DNA from: CAJXQU01 sp965223825
Lineage (GTDB): Bacteria > Pseudomonadota > Gammaproteobacteria > CAJXQU01
Assembly (NCBI GenBank): GCA_965223825.1
Contig: OZ245018.1
Coordinates: forward strand, 2,604,001 to 2,668,000
Direction: 5' to 3'
DNA length: 64,000 nt
The position numbers and the translations under genes are program-made. Position 1 is the first letter of the stretch, and each line of letters opens with the position of its first letter. The notes beneath the pieces were generated by a model. The model was given only the letters and a program-made list of their open reading frames with translations. It was not told where the DNA came from and did no database searches. Below, piece after piece: positions 1 through 7,994 of this stretch.

Positions 1-42
1 AATTAATTTTTATTACACAGTGAGAAAAATGTGTTGTAACTA

Positions 43-426
43 TTAAGCGTGATCTTTTTCGCCCTTAACAAATTCTAACAAATCATTTAATTGGAAAGAT
101 TTGTCATAAACTTGATCAACACCAAGTGCCCGCGCACGTCGACTCATGCTTGAAACGGCATAATTAGAATAAACCACTTTTTTGGGGCTGCCGTATTTTA
201 CAGGCTCATTTTGCAAATTCTCGATCACACCGAGCCCACTTCCTTCATCAAGTTCTAGATCAATTATCGCGAGATCAACATGGCATTGCGCCATACCATC
301 AAGTGCCATTTGTTGCCCACTGGCGGCGACGGCTATTTCCACATCAAGATCGTCTTCGAGAATCTCGCAGAGCATGTCCATTAACATGGGGGAATCTTCT
401 ATAATCGCAACTTTAAGTCTACTCAC
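43..426 (-). CDS. Stand-alone receiver-domain response regulator
   Basis: A 127-residue protein made of one CheY-like receiver domain with no output domain. Visible receiver residues are the acidic pair E10/D11, phosphoacceptor D56 in an AIIDLEL strand, S87 in the switch position and K109 near the end, so it should be phosphorylatable. It starts with GTG. It lies 47 bp downstream of a LuxR-type response regulator on the same strand and may share its transcript. The partner kinase and output are not identifiable here; single-domain regulators usually act by docking to another protein or as a phosphate sink. Confidence 0.85.
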   Translation of the reverse strand: MSRLKVAIIEDSPMLMDMLCEILEDDLDVEIAVAASGQQMALDGMAQCHVDLAIIDLELDEGSGLGVIENLQNEPVKYGSPKKVVYSNYAVSSMSRRARALGVDQVYDKSFQLNDLLEFVKGEKDHA

Positions 427-473
427 TGATTTGTACCTTTAATTCAAATCCTTTTGATCGTAAATTCTAAATT

Positions 474-1112
474 TCATTGTTCAATTAATTCATGCCGGAT
501 CGCATAAGCAGCAAGCTCTGCATTACTGTCGACAGCTAATTTTTCTAACAAACGCGTCCGATATGTGCTAATTGTTTTTACACTTAAATGCAGTCCATTC
601 GCGATTTCAGAAACTCGTTCGCCTTCAGCAAGTTTAATAAAGACTTGAAACTCTCGTTCAGAAAGTGACTCATGCGGTTTAGCTTCACTTTCTCCAGTTA
701 GCTCTTCTGCGAGTAATTCGGCAGTTTTAGCTGAAAGGTAACGTTTGCCTACGGCAACGGTGCGGATCGCTTTGAGCAGTTCTTCCTGAGAGCAATCTTT
801 GCATAGATAACCACTGGCACCGTTTCGAATCATCGCCAGTGCATAGCGATCTTCCGGAAAGCCACTGAGCATCAATACTTTAATTTCACTGTGGCGTTCA
901 CGTAATGTTCTTAATAAATCTATACCGTTAATGCCAGGCAAGGAAATATCGAGGAGTACAATGTTGCATCCGATTTCATTAATTTTTTGTAAAGCTTGTT
1001 CACCATCTTCCGCATCGAATGCAATGGCTATGTCTGATTGACCTTCCAACATCTCTTTGAAACCAGCCCGCACAATGTTGTGATCATCGACAATTCCAAC
1101 ACTATATCTCAT
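474..1112 (-). CDS. NarL/FixJ (LuxR-HTH) response regulator
   Basis: A 212-residue two-component transcription regulator. Residues 1-125 form a receiver domain with acidic pair D9/D10, phosphoacceptor D55 and K105. Residues about 148-208 form a LuxR/GerE helix-turn-helix with the typical LSERE start and a VSEIANGLHLSVKTIS recognition region. Length and layout match the NarL/FixJ/UvrY group. No sensor kinase is adjacent, so it is an orphan regulator, probably in one unit with the stand-alone receiver downstream. Between them and the DUF1328/CsbD genes upstream there is only a short gap, so control of an envelope or stress response is possible but not shown. Confidence 0.88.
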   Translation of the reverse strand: MRYSVGIVDDHNIVRAGFKEMLEGQSDIAIAFDAEDGEQALQKINEIGCNIVLLDISLPGINGIDLLRTLRERHSEIKVLMLSGFPEDRYALAMIRNGASGYLCKDCSQEELLKAIRTVAVGKRYLSAKTAELLAEELTGESEAKPHESLSEREFQVFIKLAEGERVSEIANGLHLSVKTISTYRTRLLEKLAVDSNAELAAYAIRHELIEQ

Positions 1113-1142
1113 AAATATTCCTTTTAATTATTAAGACTCATC

Positions 1143-1307
1143 TCATCGTTGAATTGAATGAACGATGTAGCTAACGATCGCAATGATTAAAAATAATGCC
1201 GACAAAGCCTTCGCGATACTGGCATTCACTAAACTGATATCAGCAGAATGACTGATCAACGCAGCAAGGATCGATACAATAAAAAAAACGAGTGAGTAAT
1301 AAACCAT
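1143..1307 (-). CDS. DUF1328 (UPF0391) small membrane protein
   Basis: A 54-residue, almost wholly hydrophobic peptide with two predicted transmembrane segments (about residues 4-19 and 31-48) separated by a short polar loop. Sequence features such as the central NASIAKALSALFLI stretch match the DUF1328/UPF0391 family (E. coli YtjA), whose function is unknown but which is often stress-associated. A strong AGGAG ribosome-binding site lies just upstream of the ATG. It is followed at a distance by two response regulators and preceded by a csbD-like gene on the same strand. A second member of the family lies at 1979-2143 on the other strand. Confidence 0.8.
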   Translation of the reverse strand: MVYYSLVFFIVSILAALISHSADISLVNASIAKALSALFLIIAIVSYIVHSIQR

Positions 1308-1381
1308 GTGAATCTCCTTATACCGTCATCGTGATTGAGGTGGCTCACTACCAGTTGTTCGTAACGAACCACCTCTCTCGT

Positions 1382-1582
1382 TTATGAGAGGGTATCTTCC
1401 CACTCGCGGATTTGCTTGTCCGCTTCATCACGGCTCAGGCCATACCGCTCCTGTATTTTTCCTTCAAGTTCTTTGCGGTTTCCGTTGATAACATCTAAAT
1501 CATCATCAGTGAGTTTTCCCCACTGCTGTTTCACGTTACCCAGTAGTTGTTTCCATTTTCCTTCAAGAATGTCTTTATTCAT
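1382..1582 (-). CDS. CsbD-family stress-response protein
   Basis: A 66-residue hydrophilic protein matching the CsbD family along its full length: it starts with MNKDILEGKWKQLLGNVK, has the WGKLTDDDL motif, and a GKIQERYGLSRDEA helix. CsbD proteins are small abundant proteins induced in general stress (sigma-B dependent in Bacillus); their molecular function is unknown. The gene lies between two DUF1328 genes, an association common in proteobacterial stress loci. RpoS, encoded about 20 kb away, would be the natural regulator, but no clear promoter could be assigned. Confidence 0.88.
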   Translation of the reverse strand: MNKDILEGKWKQLLGNVKQQWGKLTDDDLDVINGNRKELEGKIQERYGLSRDEADKQIREWEDTLS

Positions 1583-1978
1583 TTTCTAATCTCCAAAATG
1601 GTTTTATTGAGGGTCGTTTAGACTTTCTCGACCACATCGATAGATTAGGTTTTTAATTAAAATCATCCCATAGGGTGACTCTCATTCACTTGTCAGTGAT
1701 GTCTTACTACACGTTGTCACATCACAAAACCAAATTCATTAAAATTCTAAACAATTGAATTAACAATATATTTTCTAATTCCATTGATTGCTATATTAAA
1801 GACTACCACATCATTCACATGGAATAAGTCAGCTAAAACCTACAAGGCCTTCAGAGCCAACTGATAGGGCATTTTGTAACGGGAGATTAATCTGTACTTG
1901 TGTTTAAGAATCGCACTATTGAAAAACCCTTAGGTGTCTAACAACAACGTAGAATAAATTACTAGAGAGGAATTACTT
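1583..1978. other. Intergenic region between divergent csbD and DUF1328 genes
   Basis: About 395 bp, AT-rich, between two divergently transcribed stress-type genes, so it must hold both promoters. An AGAGAGGAA ribosome-binding site precedes the right-hand gene. No convincing -35/-10 pair, hairpin with a T-run or open reading frame was recognised. Confidence 0.5.
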
Positions 1979-2143
1979 ATGATTAACCTAGCCGTGACAT
2001 TTCTAATCGTAGCGATCATCGCTGCACTATTTGGATTTTCTGGTATTGCTGGTACCGCAACTAATATCGCTTGGATCTTGTTCGTAGTGGGTATAGTGCT
2101 TGCGCTGATCATGTTTTTACTGGGAAGACGTCCTCGAATTTAG
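1979..2143 (+). CDS. DUF1328 (UPF0391) small membrane protein
   Basis: A 54-residue peptide with two hydrophobic segments (about residues 4-22 and 29-47), the family signature GFSGIAGTATNIAWILF, and a basic tail GRRPRI that should lie in the cytoplasm. It closely fits the YtjA/DUF1328 family, whose function is unknown. The ATG is preceded by an AGAGAGGAA ribosome-binding site. It is a divergent paralogue of the gene at 1143-1307 and ends at a Rho-independent terminator shared with the convergent Crp/Fnr gene. Confidence 0.85.
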   Translation: MINLAVTFLIVAIIAALFGFSGIAGTATNIAWILFVVGIVLALIMFLLGRRPRI

Positions 2144-2178
2144 CCGCATCCCCCCTCCAACTGTTACGCTCCCCCTAT

Positions 2179-2209
2179 TGGCCATCTTCAAGTGAAGGTG
2201 GCCATTTTT
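2179..2209 (+). terminator. Rho-independent terminator
   Basis: A 10-bp stem (TGGCCATCTT with AAGGTGGCCA, one G-U pair) around a 6-nt loop, followed by TTTTT. It lies 35 bp after the DUF1328 stop codon and just touches the 3' end of the convergent Crp/Fnr gene. Confidence 0.85.
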
Positions 2210-2936
2210 AGATCAGGGGGCGGTTGCGCAACGGCACCTCATAGAGATCTGCTAAGTCGACTAAGGCTGACACATTGAGGAGTTTTAACCTACCTCGGCT
2301 AAATTCAAATAAACCAATTTTTTGTAATTGCCGAAGCGTTTTATTGGTGTGAACCAAGGATAAACCTAACGCATCCGCGATATGTTGTTGTGTAATCGGG
2401 AAATGCAATCCCTCTTCATTGATCAAGTCTAGTTTTTCAGCCCTTTTATAAAGCTGTAGCAACAAAATCCCAATCCGCTCCCGCGCAGTTCGTTGCCCCA
2501 CCGACATTAAATTTTCATCGACAATATGTTCTTCATGGGCGCTCAACCAGGTAATGTCATATCCGAGACTTGGAAATTCACGGTATAAATTCCACAACTC
2601 CTCTCGATGAAAAACACATGCAGTCGCCTCTGTCAGCGTCTCAACCCCATGTGGTGAAATATCGGCAAGTTGTTCTTGTAAGCCGATTAGATCACCCGGC
2701 ATTAAAAAATTAAGGATTTGTCGACGTCCATCACTCAAACTTTTATAGCGAAACGCCCAGCCAGAAAGTAGCGTAAATAACTCTGGATTGAGATCAGACT
2801 CTCTTATCATCGTTTCACCGCCTTTAAAGTGCTTTTCTGTACGCTTAAACTCAGCGATAAAGTCGATTTCTCCCGGTTCATTGCGTGCAAAAGCGGGGAG
2901 CTCGCGCAGGGGACATTCATTACAAGAAATTTTCAT
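2208..2936 (-). CDS. Crp/Fnr-family transcription regulator
   Basis: A 242-residue regulator with an N-terminal cyclic-nucleotide-binding-like beta barrel (about residues 25-145) and a C-terminal Crp-type winged helix (about 155-230; recognition part ITQQHIADALGLSLVHTNKTL). The N terminus has CNECPLRELPAF, which recalls the FNR start, but only two cysteines (C5, C8) are present there, fewer than FNR uses for its [4Fe-4S] cluster. It therefore belongs with the FixK-like or fumarate-independent members rather than true FNR. The ligand is unknown. The upstream region is shared divergently with the BLUF gene. Confidence 0.85.
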   Translation of the reverse strand: MKISCNECPLRELPAFARNEPGEIDFIAEFKRTEKHFKGGETMIRESDLNPELFTLLSGWAFRYKSLSDGRRQILNFLMPGDLIGLQEQLADISPHGVETLTEATACVFHREELWNLYREFPSLGYDITWLSAHEEHIVDENLMSVGQRTARERIGILLLQLYKRAEKLDLINEEGLHFPITQQHIADALGLSLVHTNKTLRQLQKIGLFEFSRGRLKLLNVSALVDLADLYEVPLRNRPLI

Positions 2937-3199
2937 GATGCTTACCGTTTTTAATCAATAATTTAGAATGATTCTAAAATTTGCTGCCCAGATTCGCCAC
3001 AGCCACTTAACTTGAAGAAATGTGTACTATCTCGGATAATTTCGCCTTCGCTCGAATAGCATGACACGTCGTGATGATAGCAAGTTTTGGCGTTCACCCA
3101 ACCGTCCGTTTTCACGAAAATACACTATGTCATAAGACATATTGAGAGTCGTGCGATTTCAGTATGATGCGTTTGAGAAATTATTCTGTTAAGGAAAAT

Positions 3200-3601
3200 A
3201 TGGAACTGCTACATAGCCTCATTTACACCAGCGAGCTCTCTGCCAGTCAATCCCCTAGCTGTGTTACGGAGATTATCCAAGTTTCTCGACGAAATAATTT
3301 ACCACAAGGCATTACCGGTATTTTGATCTTCGATGGAATAAATTTCTGCCAGTATTTAGAAGGTGAAAAATCCGTGATTAAATCGCTCCTCAGTGAGATT
3401 ATGATTGACGATCGACACACTAACTTTCAGCTGAGATTCGAAAAAACCGAGACAATTGATCGACGCTTTTCGGGTTGGAGTATTGCTTACGCCGTCCTCA
3501 GTGCAGATGCGATTGATGATCGCTTTCAAGATATAACAGGTAAAGAGGCATTAAGTGTGTTGGAATCCATATTACCGAGCCTTGATTACCAACCCGATTA
3601 A
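3200..3601 (+). CDS. BLUF-domain blue-light sensor
   Basis: A single-domain BLUF photoreceptor (sensor of blue light using FAD), 133 residues from the chosen ATG. The flavin-site residues are in place: Y9 in the LIYTSE strand, N32/N33, Q51 in FCQYLEGE, and W93 in FSGWSIAYA. These correspond to the Tyr-Gln-Trp set of AppA. An in-frame ATG at 3164 would add 12 residues, but 3200 has an AAGGA ribosome-binding site and gives the usual BLUF start. There is no fused output domain, so it should signal by protein contact. Its divergent neighbour is a Crp/Fnr regulator. Confidence 0.9.
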   Translation: MELLHSLIYTSELSASQSPSCVTEIIQVSRRNNLPQGITGILIFDGINFCQYLEGEKSVIKSLLSEIMIDDRHTNFQLRFEKTETIDRRFSGWSIAYAVLSADAIDDRFQDITGKEALSVLESILPSLDYQPD

Positions 3602-3721
3602 ACCTGAAACGTGATCGTATAAGCAAGCGTTGTCCTACATGACCATCCGCATTAGCTGACACTACCAGCAAGTCCTGCACGCTAAACTAGGCGCAAGTTT
3701 ACTCAGTAAAGGAAAAATAAT

Positions 3722-3862
3722 ATGAAAGCGTTGACTGCAGCAGTTCTCTCTTTGTGCTTTTTTATCACAGGTTGTAATACCGTTTCAGGCGTTGGTAAAG
3801 ATCTAGAAGCCGGTGGTGAAAAGATTTCTGAAACGGCTGAAGAAGTTAAGAACGGAGAATAA
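3722..3862 (+). CDS. Entericidin-like small lipoprotein
   Basis: A 46-residue precursor with a lipoprotein signal peptide and lipobox ITGC (lipidated Cys18). The mature part, CNTVSGVGKDLEAGGEKIS, matches the entericidin A/B (EcnAB) family: tiny outer-membrane lipoproteins of uncertain role, sigma-S controlled in E. coli. The gene has its own AAAGGA ribosome-binding site and is followed by a strong terminator, so it is probably monocistronic. No second entericidin gene is adjacent. Confidence 0.88.
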   Translation: MKALTAAVLSLCFFITGCNTVSGVGKDLEAGGEKISETAEEVKNGE

Positions 3863-3932
3863 CTCCAAGTGCGGCAAATTGATAAAATTTACTTATCACT
3901 TTTCAGCACGATCTAACAAAAGTAATTAGATG

Positions 3933-3966
3933 AAAGCCAGAGAATTCGTTGTTCTCTGGCTTTTTT
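3933..3966 (+). terminator. Rho-independent terminator of the entericidin-like gene
   Basis: A perfect 12-bp stem (AAAGCCAGAGAA with TTCTCTGGCTTT) with a 7-nt loop; the T-run continues to 3966. It lies 70 bp after the entericidin-like stop codon. Confidence 0.92.
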
Positions 3967-4014
3967 AATTTAAGTACGTAATCTATTCCATTCGAAATTT
4001 TGCGATCTGATTTG

Positions 4015-5199
4015 TTATAACCATCGTTCGCAAAGTCGTGCGCCCGCTTCAAAAAAGCGATCACGTATACGGCGATGACGCCACTCCTTACGATCAATCT
4101 GACGTGCTTGCTGAATATCCTGATCAAACATTTCCTGCATTTCACCTGCAAACTTTTCACTGAGAATGATCGCATTGGCCTCATCATTATAAGCAAGACT
4201 ACGGTAATCCATATTAGATGAACCTACCGTCGCCCAAATCCCATCCACCAAGATTGTCTTCGCATGTAGCATACCGTCCTCATACAAATGTATTTTCACA
4301 CCTGCACGTAGTAAACCACTAAAATGCGACTGCCCCGCATATTTCAACAGCTTCCAGTCGGACTCTTCTGGTAGTAATAAATGCACATCCACACCACGTC
4401 GGGCAGCGGCTTTTATCGCACGAACAATCGGTTTGCCAGGACAAAAGTAAGCGTTGGTAATCATGATTGATTCGGACGCCGCACGTAATGTGCAAAGCAT
4501 CGCGTGATGGATCTCATTTTTTCGTTCATGCCCAACCGAATCCACAACAGCCACTTGCATCTCGCCTCGCTCTGCTGGGTTAGCTTCGCAAATATTAGGA
4601 ATGACAAGATCATCACACTTCTGCCGTTCTAATGTTGCCTTGATCAACTCGACAAATAAGCGCGCTGCGGGGCCTTCTATCTTTACGTGAGTATCCCGCC
4701 AACTCTGCGTTAGGTCTTTCTTTTTTCGTTTAATATGCGGTGAGGAGCTGGCTGAGTAAACCTTCGAAATATTAATCCCACCCGTAAATGCAATCTGGTC
4801 ATCAATGACTAAGATTTTTCGATGATCACGATGGTGTAAATGCAGCAGCTTATGCCAGCGCGATACCGCGATCGGATTAAACTCACAGATGCCTATGCCA
4901 GCATCCGCCATTTCTTGAAAATGATCGGTCGTTGTCGAAAATGATCCGGCACTGTCGTAAATGATCACCACAACACAGCCCTGATTCTTTTTTTCGATCA
5001 ATACATCGCACAACTTTTCGCCGAAACCATCATCCTCAAAAATATAACTTTCTAAGAGTATGCACTTTTCCGCCGCCTTCACGGCTTTCAGCATCGCTTC
5101 ATAGGTTTCCGGCCCATCTTTCAATAGGGTCACATGATTACCGGAAGCGAAATCCACATTAAGTGATTCGATGAGTTTTTTTTTATTTGGTTTTTTCAT
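4015..5199 (-). CDS. Cardiolipin synthase / phospholipase D-like protein (ClsB type)
   Basis: A 394-residue phospholipase D superfamily enzyme with two HKD motifs: H-R-K-x4-D in HRKILVIDD (about residue 127) and H-A-K-x4-D in LHAKTILVDG (about residue 315), each followed by the usual G-G/S-S-N segment. It lacks the N-terminal membrane segments of ClsA and has the length of ClsB (YbhO), so it probably condenses phosphatidylglycerol or phosphatidylethanolamine into cardiolipin at the inner membrane. It is an isolated gene, convergent with the entericidin-like gene. The ribosome-binding site is weak. Confidence 0.85.
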   Translation of the reverse strand: MKKPNKKKLIESLNVDFASGNHVTLLKDGPETYEAMLKAVKAAEKCILLESYIFEDDGFGEKLCDVLIEKKNQGCVVVIIYDSAGSFSTTTDHFQEMADAGIGICEFNPIAVSRWHKLLHLHHRDHRKILVIDDQIAFTGGINISKVYSASSSPHIKRKKKDLTQSWRDTHVKIEGPAARLFVELIKATLERQKCDDLVIPNICEANPAERGEMQVAVVDSVGHERKNEIHHAMLCTLRAASESIMITNAYFCPGKPIVRAIKAAARRGVDVHLLLPEESDWKLLKYAGQSHFSGLLRAGVKIHLYEDGMLHAKTILVDGIWATVGSSNMDYRSLAYNDEANAIILSEKFAGEMQEMFDQDIQQARQIDRKEWRHRRIRDRFFEAGARLCERWL

Positions 5200-5508
5200 G
5201 CTACTTTTCTGCCTATTTGCATGCTCTTCTCTATCTTCGCGCTTAAGTATTTGTACATTTTAATTTGCGCACTATTTTGATTTATTACAGAGAATTTTAC
5301 CCCCTTCTAGCGCATTAAAAAGCAGCAAAAACTGTTCGCCTTGTAGGGCTTTCCCTATAGTAAAGACGTTCATTTATAAGCGGTTAACTCATGGTTTAGG
5401 ATTTCTAACCACTACTCTTACCTTACTCGTTTTATAATGGATAAAAATTAAAATACACACTGAAAAACTTAACCCACCCAGCAATCGAGGTGATGGAGTT
5501 TAAACCCA
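5200..5508. other. Divergent intergenic region
   Basis: About 309 bp, AT-rich, between the divergent cardiolipin-synthase-like and ADP-ribosylglycohydrolase-like genes. A TATAAT hexamer at 5433-5438 could be the -10 element of the right-hand gene, but no good -35 sits at the right distance. No gene or terminator seen. Confidence 0.4.
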
Positions 5509-6591
5509 ATGACAAAGGATACTACGCTAACTGATCGCGCAACCGGTGCACTCATGGGGGCCTTTATTGGCGATGCATTAGGTCTTGGTCCACATTGGTA
5601 TTATGACTTAGATGAACAACGTCATGACTATGGTGAATGGATCAATGATTACACCGATCCGCAACCTGATCGTTATCACGCGGGTTACCATGCTGGTGAT
5701 TTGTCACAAGCTGGTGTCATCCTAAAACTCACACTCAACTCGTTGATCCGTCGTCATGGTTATGACGAAGCGGATTTCACGCAACGTTTAGACGATGACT
5801 TATTTCACCAGCTTGACGGCACAGCAATGGCCGGCCCCGGCGGTTATACCAGCCAATCGATTCGCGAAGCGTGGAAAAAACGTGTAACAGAAAATAAAAA
5901 CTGGGATCAAACTGGTGGTCATGCAGACACCACCGAAGCGATCGAAAGAACACTGGCGATCGCCGTGCGATATGCACGTTCACCGGATAAACTCGCCGAC
6001 GGTATTTCTCGCAATTGTCAGCTCACTCAAATTGATGAAACCGTGGTTAGCATGACCGTTGCCTACGGCGCGGTCTTAGGCATGCTCGTCGCGGGCCATC
6101 AGCTCGATGAGGAAATTTCCGGAAAATTAATGACACAGGTAAAAAGTGGCGATCTCCCCTTTCACTCCGTAACCAATAATATGCAGCCACAACATCCATC
6201 CGATCAGGAAAAATCCCGCGTTGGCACCTTCGCCTCTCCCGACGCTCTGCTTTCACCGAGCTACATGGCGATCGCGGCAAATGATCCGACGATTCAGATC
6301 GAACCTGCTTGGAAAGTCTCACAAGTGTACGGAATGCCCTGTGCGATCTATCATATTTTACCGGCGGCATATTATTTAACAGCACGTTTTCCGGATGATT
6401 TTGAGTCTGCCGTACTCCACGCGATCAACGGTGGTGGGCAAAACCAATCTCGCGCTATTCTTACTGGCGCGTTAGTTGGTGCACAATGCGGATTGTCTGG
6501 GATCCCACAACGCTTCGTCGATGGCTTAACTGAATCTAAAACCCTGCTCGAACTTTGCAAAACCCTTGCAGCTCAAATCAATCAACACTAA
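5509..6591 (+). CDS. ADP-ribosylglycohydrolase-family protein with degenerate metal site
   Basis: A 360-residue protein with the ADP-ribosylglycohydrolase/crystallin J1 fold: start motif GALMGAFIGDALG (residues 13-25) and end region AINGGG..RAILTGALVGAQCG (about 306-328). Active family members bind two magnesium ions through T-D-D-T near residue 63 and G-G-D-T-D-T near residue 309. Here these read G-D-L-S and G-G-Q-N-Q-S, so most metal ligands are lost. It is therefore unlikely to be a standard Mg-dependent hydrolase and may be a binding protein or a different enzyme. A GGTGATGGAG ribosome-binding site precedes the ATG. It is monocistronic as far as can be seen. Confidence 0.8.
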   Translation: MTKDTTLTDRATGALMGAFIGDALGLGPHWYYDLDEQRHDYGEWINDYTDPQPDRYHAGYHAGDLSQAGVILKLTLNSLIRRHGYDEADFTQRLDDDLFHQLDGTAMAGPGGYTSQSIREAWKKRVTENKNWDQTGGHADTTEAIERTLAIAVRYARSPDKLADGISRNCQLTQIDETVVSMTVAYGAVLGMLVAGHQLDEEISGKLMTQVKSGDLPFHSVTNNMQPQHPSDQEKSRVGTFASPDALLSPSYMAIAANDPTIQIEPAWKVSQVYGMPCAIYHILPAAYYLTARFPDDFESAVLHAINGGGQNQSRAILTGALVGAQCGLSGIPQRFVDGLTESKTLLELCKTLAAQINQH

Positions 6592-6735
6592 TTTTATAAT
6601 AACGGGTTAACCTCGCTTTAATCTATACACACTCGATCACACTTTAGATCAATTTCACCAAAGTCAGGCTCAATAAAAACAAATATCCGCCGCTATCAAG
6701 TGCTTAAGAAAAGGAATTCTTGAGGGATCTATCCT

Positions 6736-7146
6736 ATGGGTTTACGCCACATACTACTTTGCATGTTGAGCATTTTTTGCTCAGCAACATGGGCGTTTGA
6801 AACAGGGGCGGATCAAACCACGCTCGTTTCAATTAGTCACTGGTTCTTCTATCTGCTTTTTGTGATCACGGCGATTTATATTTTCTGGATAAAATCCGCA
6901 GAGATTCAAACGCGACTTTTCCAATATATTTTACGCAGTAGTTTATTACTGCTTCTTTTTGTTCCGCTACAACCAAGTGCTGCACCATTTTTATTAACGG
7001 TTTGTTTAAGCCTGCCATTTGATGTGAATGGACTGCGCCTATACGTCTGGTTCGCCCCCATAATTTTCATCGGCGTCGTGTTGAGTGATCGTGGATTACT
7101 ACCGAAGTTTCTCTTCTCGAAAAATCACTCTCGCAAAACGGCATAA
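6736..7146 (+). CDS. Hypothetical membrane protein
   Basis: A 136-residue protein not assigned to a family. It has an N-terminal signal-like segment (residues 1-20, ending ATWAF) and about three further hydrophobic segments near residues 34-50, 66-92 and 104-118, then a basic C-terminal tail. This suggests an inner-membrane protein with cytoplasmic tail. A GAGGGA ribosome-binding site precedes the ATG and a strong terminator follows the stop. Neighbours give no hint of function. Confidence 0.65.
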   Translation: MGLRHILLCMLSIFCSATWAFETGADQTTLVSISHWFFYLLFVITAIYIFWIKSAEIQTRLFQYILRSSLLLLLFVPLQPSAAPFLLTVCLSLPFDVNGLRLYVWFAPIIFIGVVLSDRGLLPKFLFSKNHSRKTA

Positions 7147-7156
7147 ATTAAATAGC

Positions 7157-7192
7157 CGCAACGTGATCAGGGTTACCAATCACGTTGCGTTT
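7157..7192 (+). terminator. Terminator hairpin between convergent genes
   Basis: A perfect 11-bp stem (CGCAACGTGAT with ATCACGTTGCG), 11-nt loop, followed by TTTGGCTTT. It lies 10 bp after the plus-strand membrane protein gene and 5 bp before the 3' end of the minus-strand hydroxypyruvate isomerase gene, so it may serve both. Confidence 0.75.
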
Positions 7193-7196
7193 GGCT

Positions 7197-7970
7197 TTAG
7201 CTGGCTTTATACCACCCAAAACTGTCTTCCGTGAGCCCTTGCGGATTATATTCAGCACCGACCCAACCGTGATAAATCGAATCATCTATTGCTTTAAAAA
7301 CACCAATGAAATCAACCTTTCCGGTGCCAGGTTGTGCACGTCCGGGGGCGTCGGCAAATTGGATATGACCGATAATATGCGCATGTTCGAATAAGTTCTC
7401 CACCACGTGCTCTCCCATTCGCGCCATGTGATAAACATCATATTGCAAACGAACATTCGGATGCTGAACCTCCTCGAGAATCTCGATTTGTTCGCGTAAG
7501 TTATGCACTAAAAACCCCGGCATATCGAGTTTATTCACCGCTTCGAACACCGTCGTGATGCCGAGATTATCCAGCACTTCCGCCGCATGACGTAAATTGC
7601 TGACATAGGTTCGATGCGCATCTTGCAAACGATCTTTATCTTCTTCACGTCCCGCTAACACATTCACCATCCGTGGCTTTAATATTTTTGCATACTCAAC
7701 ACACTGTGCTAGCGCGGCATTAAATTCATCCACTAACTCGGGTTGTGCGGCAAGACCTTTTCCGCCTTGCATAAGATCGCCCACGGGTACATTGATAAGA
7801 ATGATCTCCACACCCGCCGCATCGGCAGCTGCTTTGATCGCGGTCGCATCGTGATCATAAGGAAACTGAAGTTCAACCGCGGTAAAGCCAGCATCTGCTG
7901 CAGCTTTAAAACGATCGAGATAGTCTTTTTCTTTAAACAGTAAGGAAAGGTTAACGCTGTAATTTGGCAT
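7197..7970 (-). CDS. hyi: Hydroxypyruvate isomerase family protein
   Basis: A 257-residue TIM-barrel sugar-phosphate-isomerase-like enzyme (AP endonuclease family 2 fold). Family motifs include the metal-ligand glutamates in FEAVNKLD and GAEYNPQG and histidines in QYDVYHMARMG and GHIQFAD. Hyi interconverts hydroxypyruvate and tartronate semialdehyde; related OtnI acts on 2-oxo-tetronates. It lies 24 bp downstream of a tartronate-semialdehyde-reductase-type gene, so the pair can convert hydroxypyruvate to glycerate. A TAGGAG ribosome-binding site precedes the ATG. Confidence 0.85.
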   Translation of the reverse strand: MPNYSVNLSLLFKEKDYLDRFKAAADAGFTAVELQFPYDHDATAIKAAADAAGVEIILINVPVGDLMQGGKGLAAQPELVDEFNAALAQCVEYAKILKPRMVNVLAGREEDKDRLQDAHRTYVSNLRHAAEVLDNLGITTVFEAVNKLDMPGFLVHNLREQIEILEEVQHPNVRLQYDVYHMARMGEHVVENLFEHAHIIGHIQFADAPGRAQPGTGKVDFIGVFKAIDDSIYHGWVGAEYNPQGLTEDSFGWYKAS

Positions 7971-7994
7971 AGAAACTCCTAAGGGGTAGGTTTT

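Noticed and set aside
2208..2936. True oxygen-sensing FNR
   Set aside because: Only two N-terminal cysteines are present, fewer than needed for the FNR cluster.
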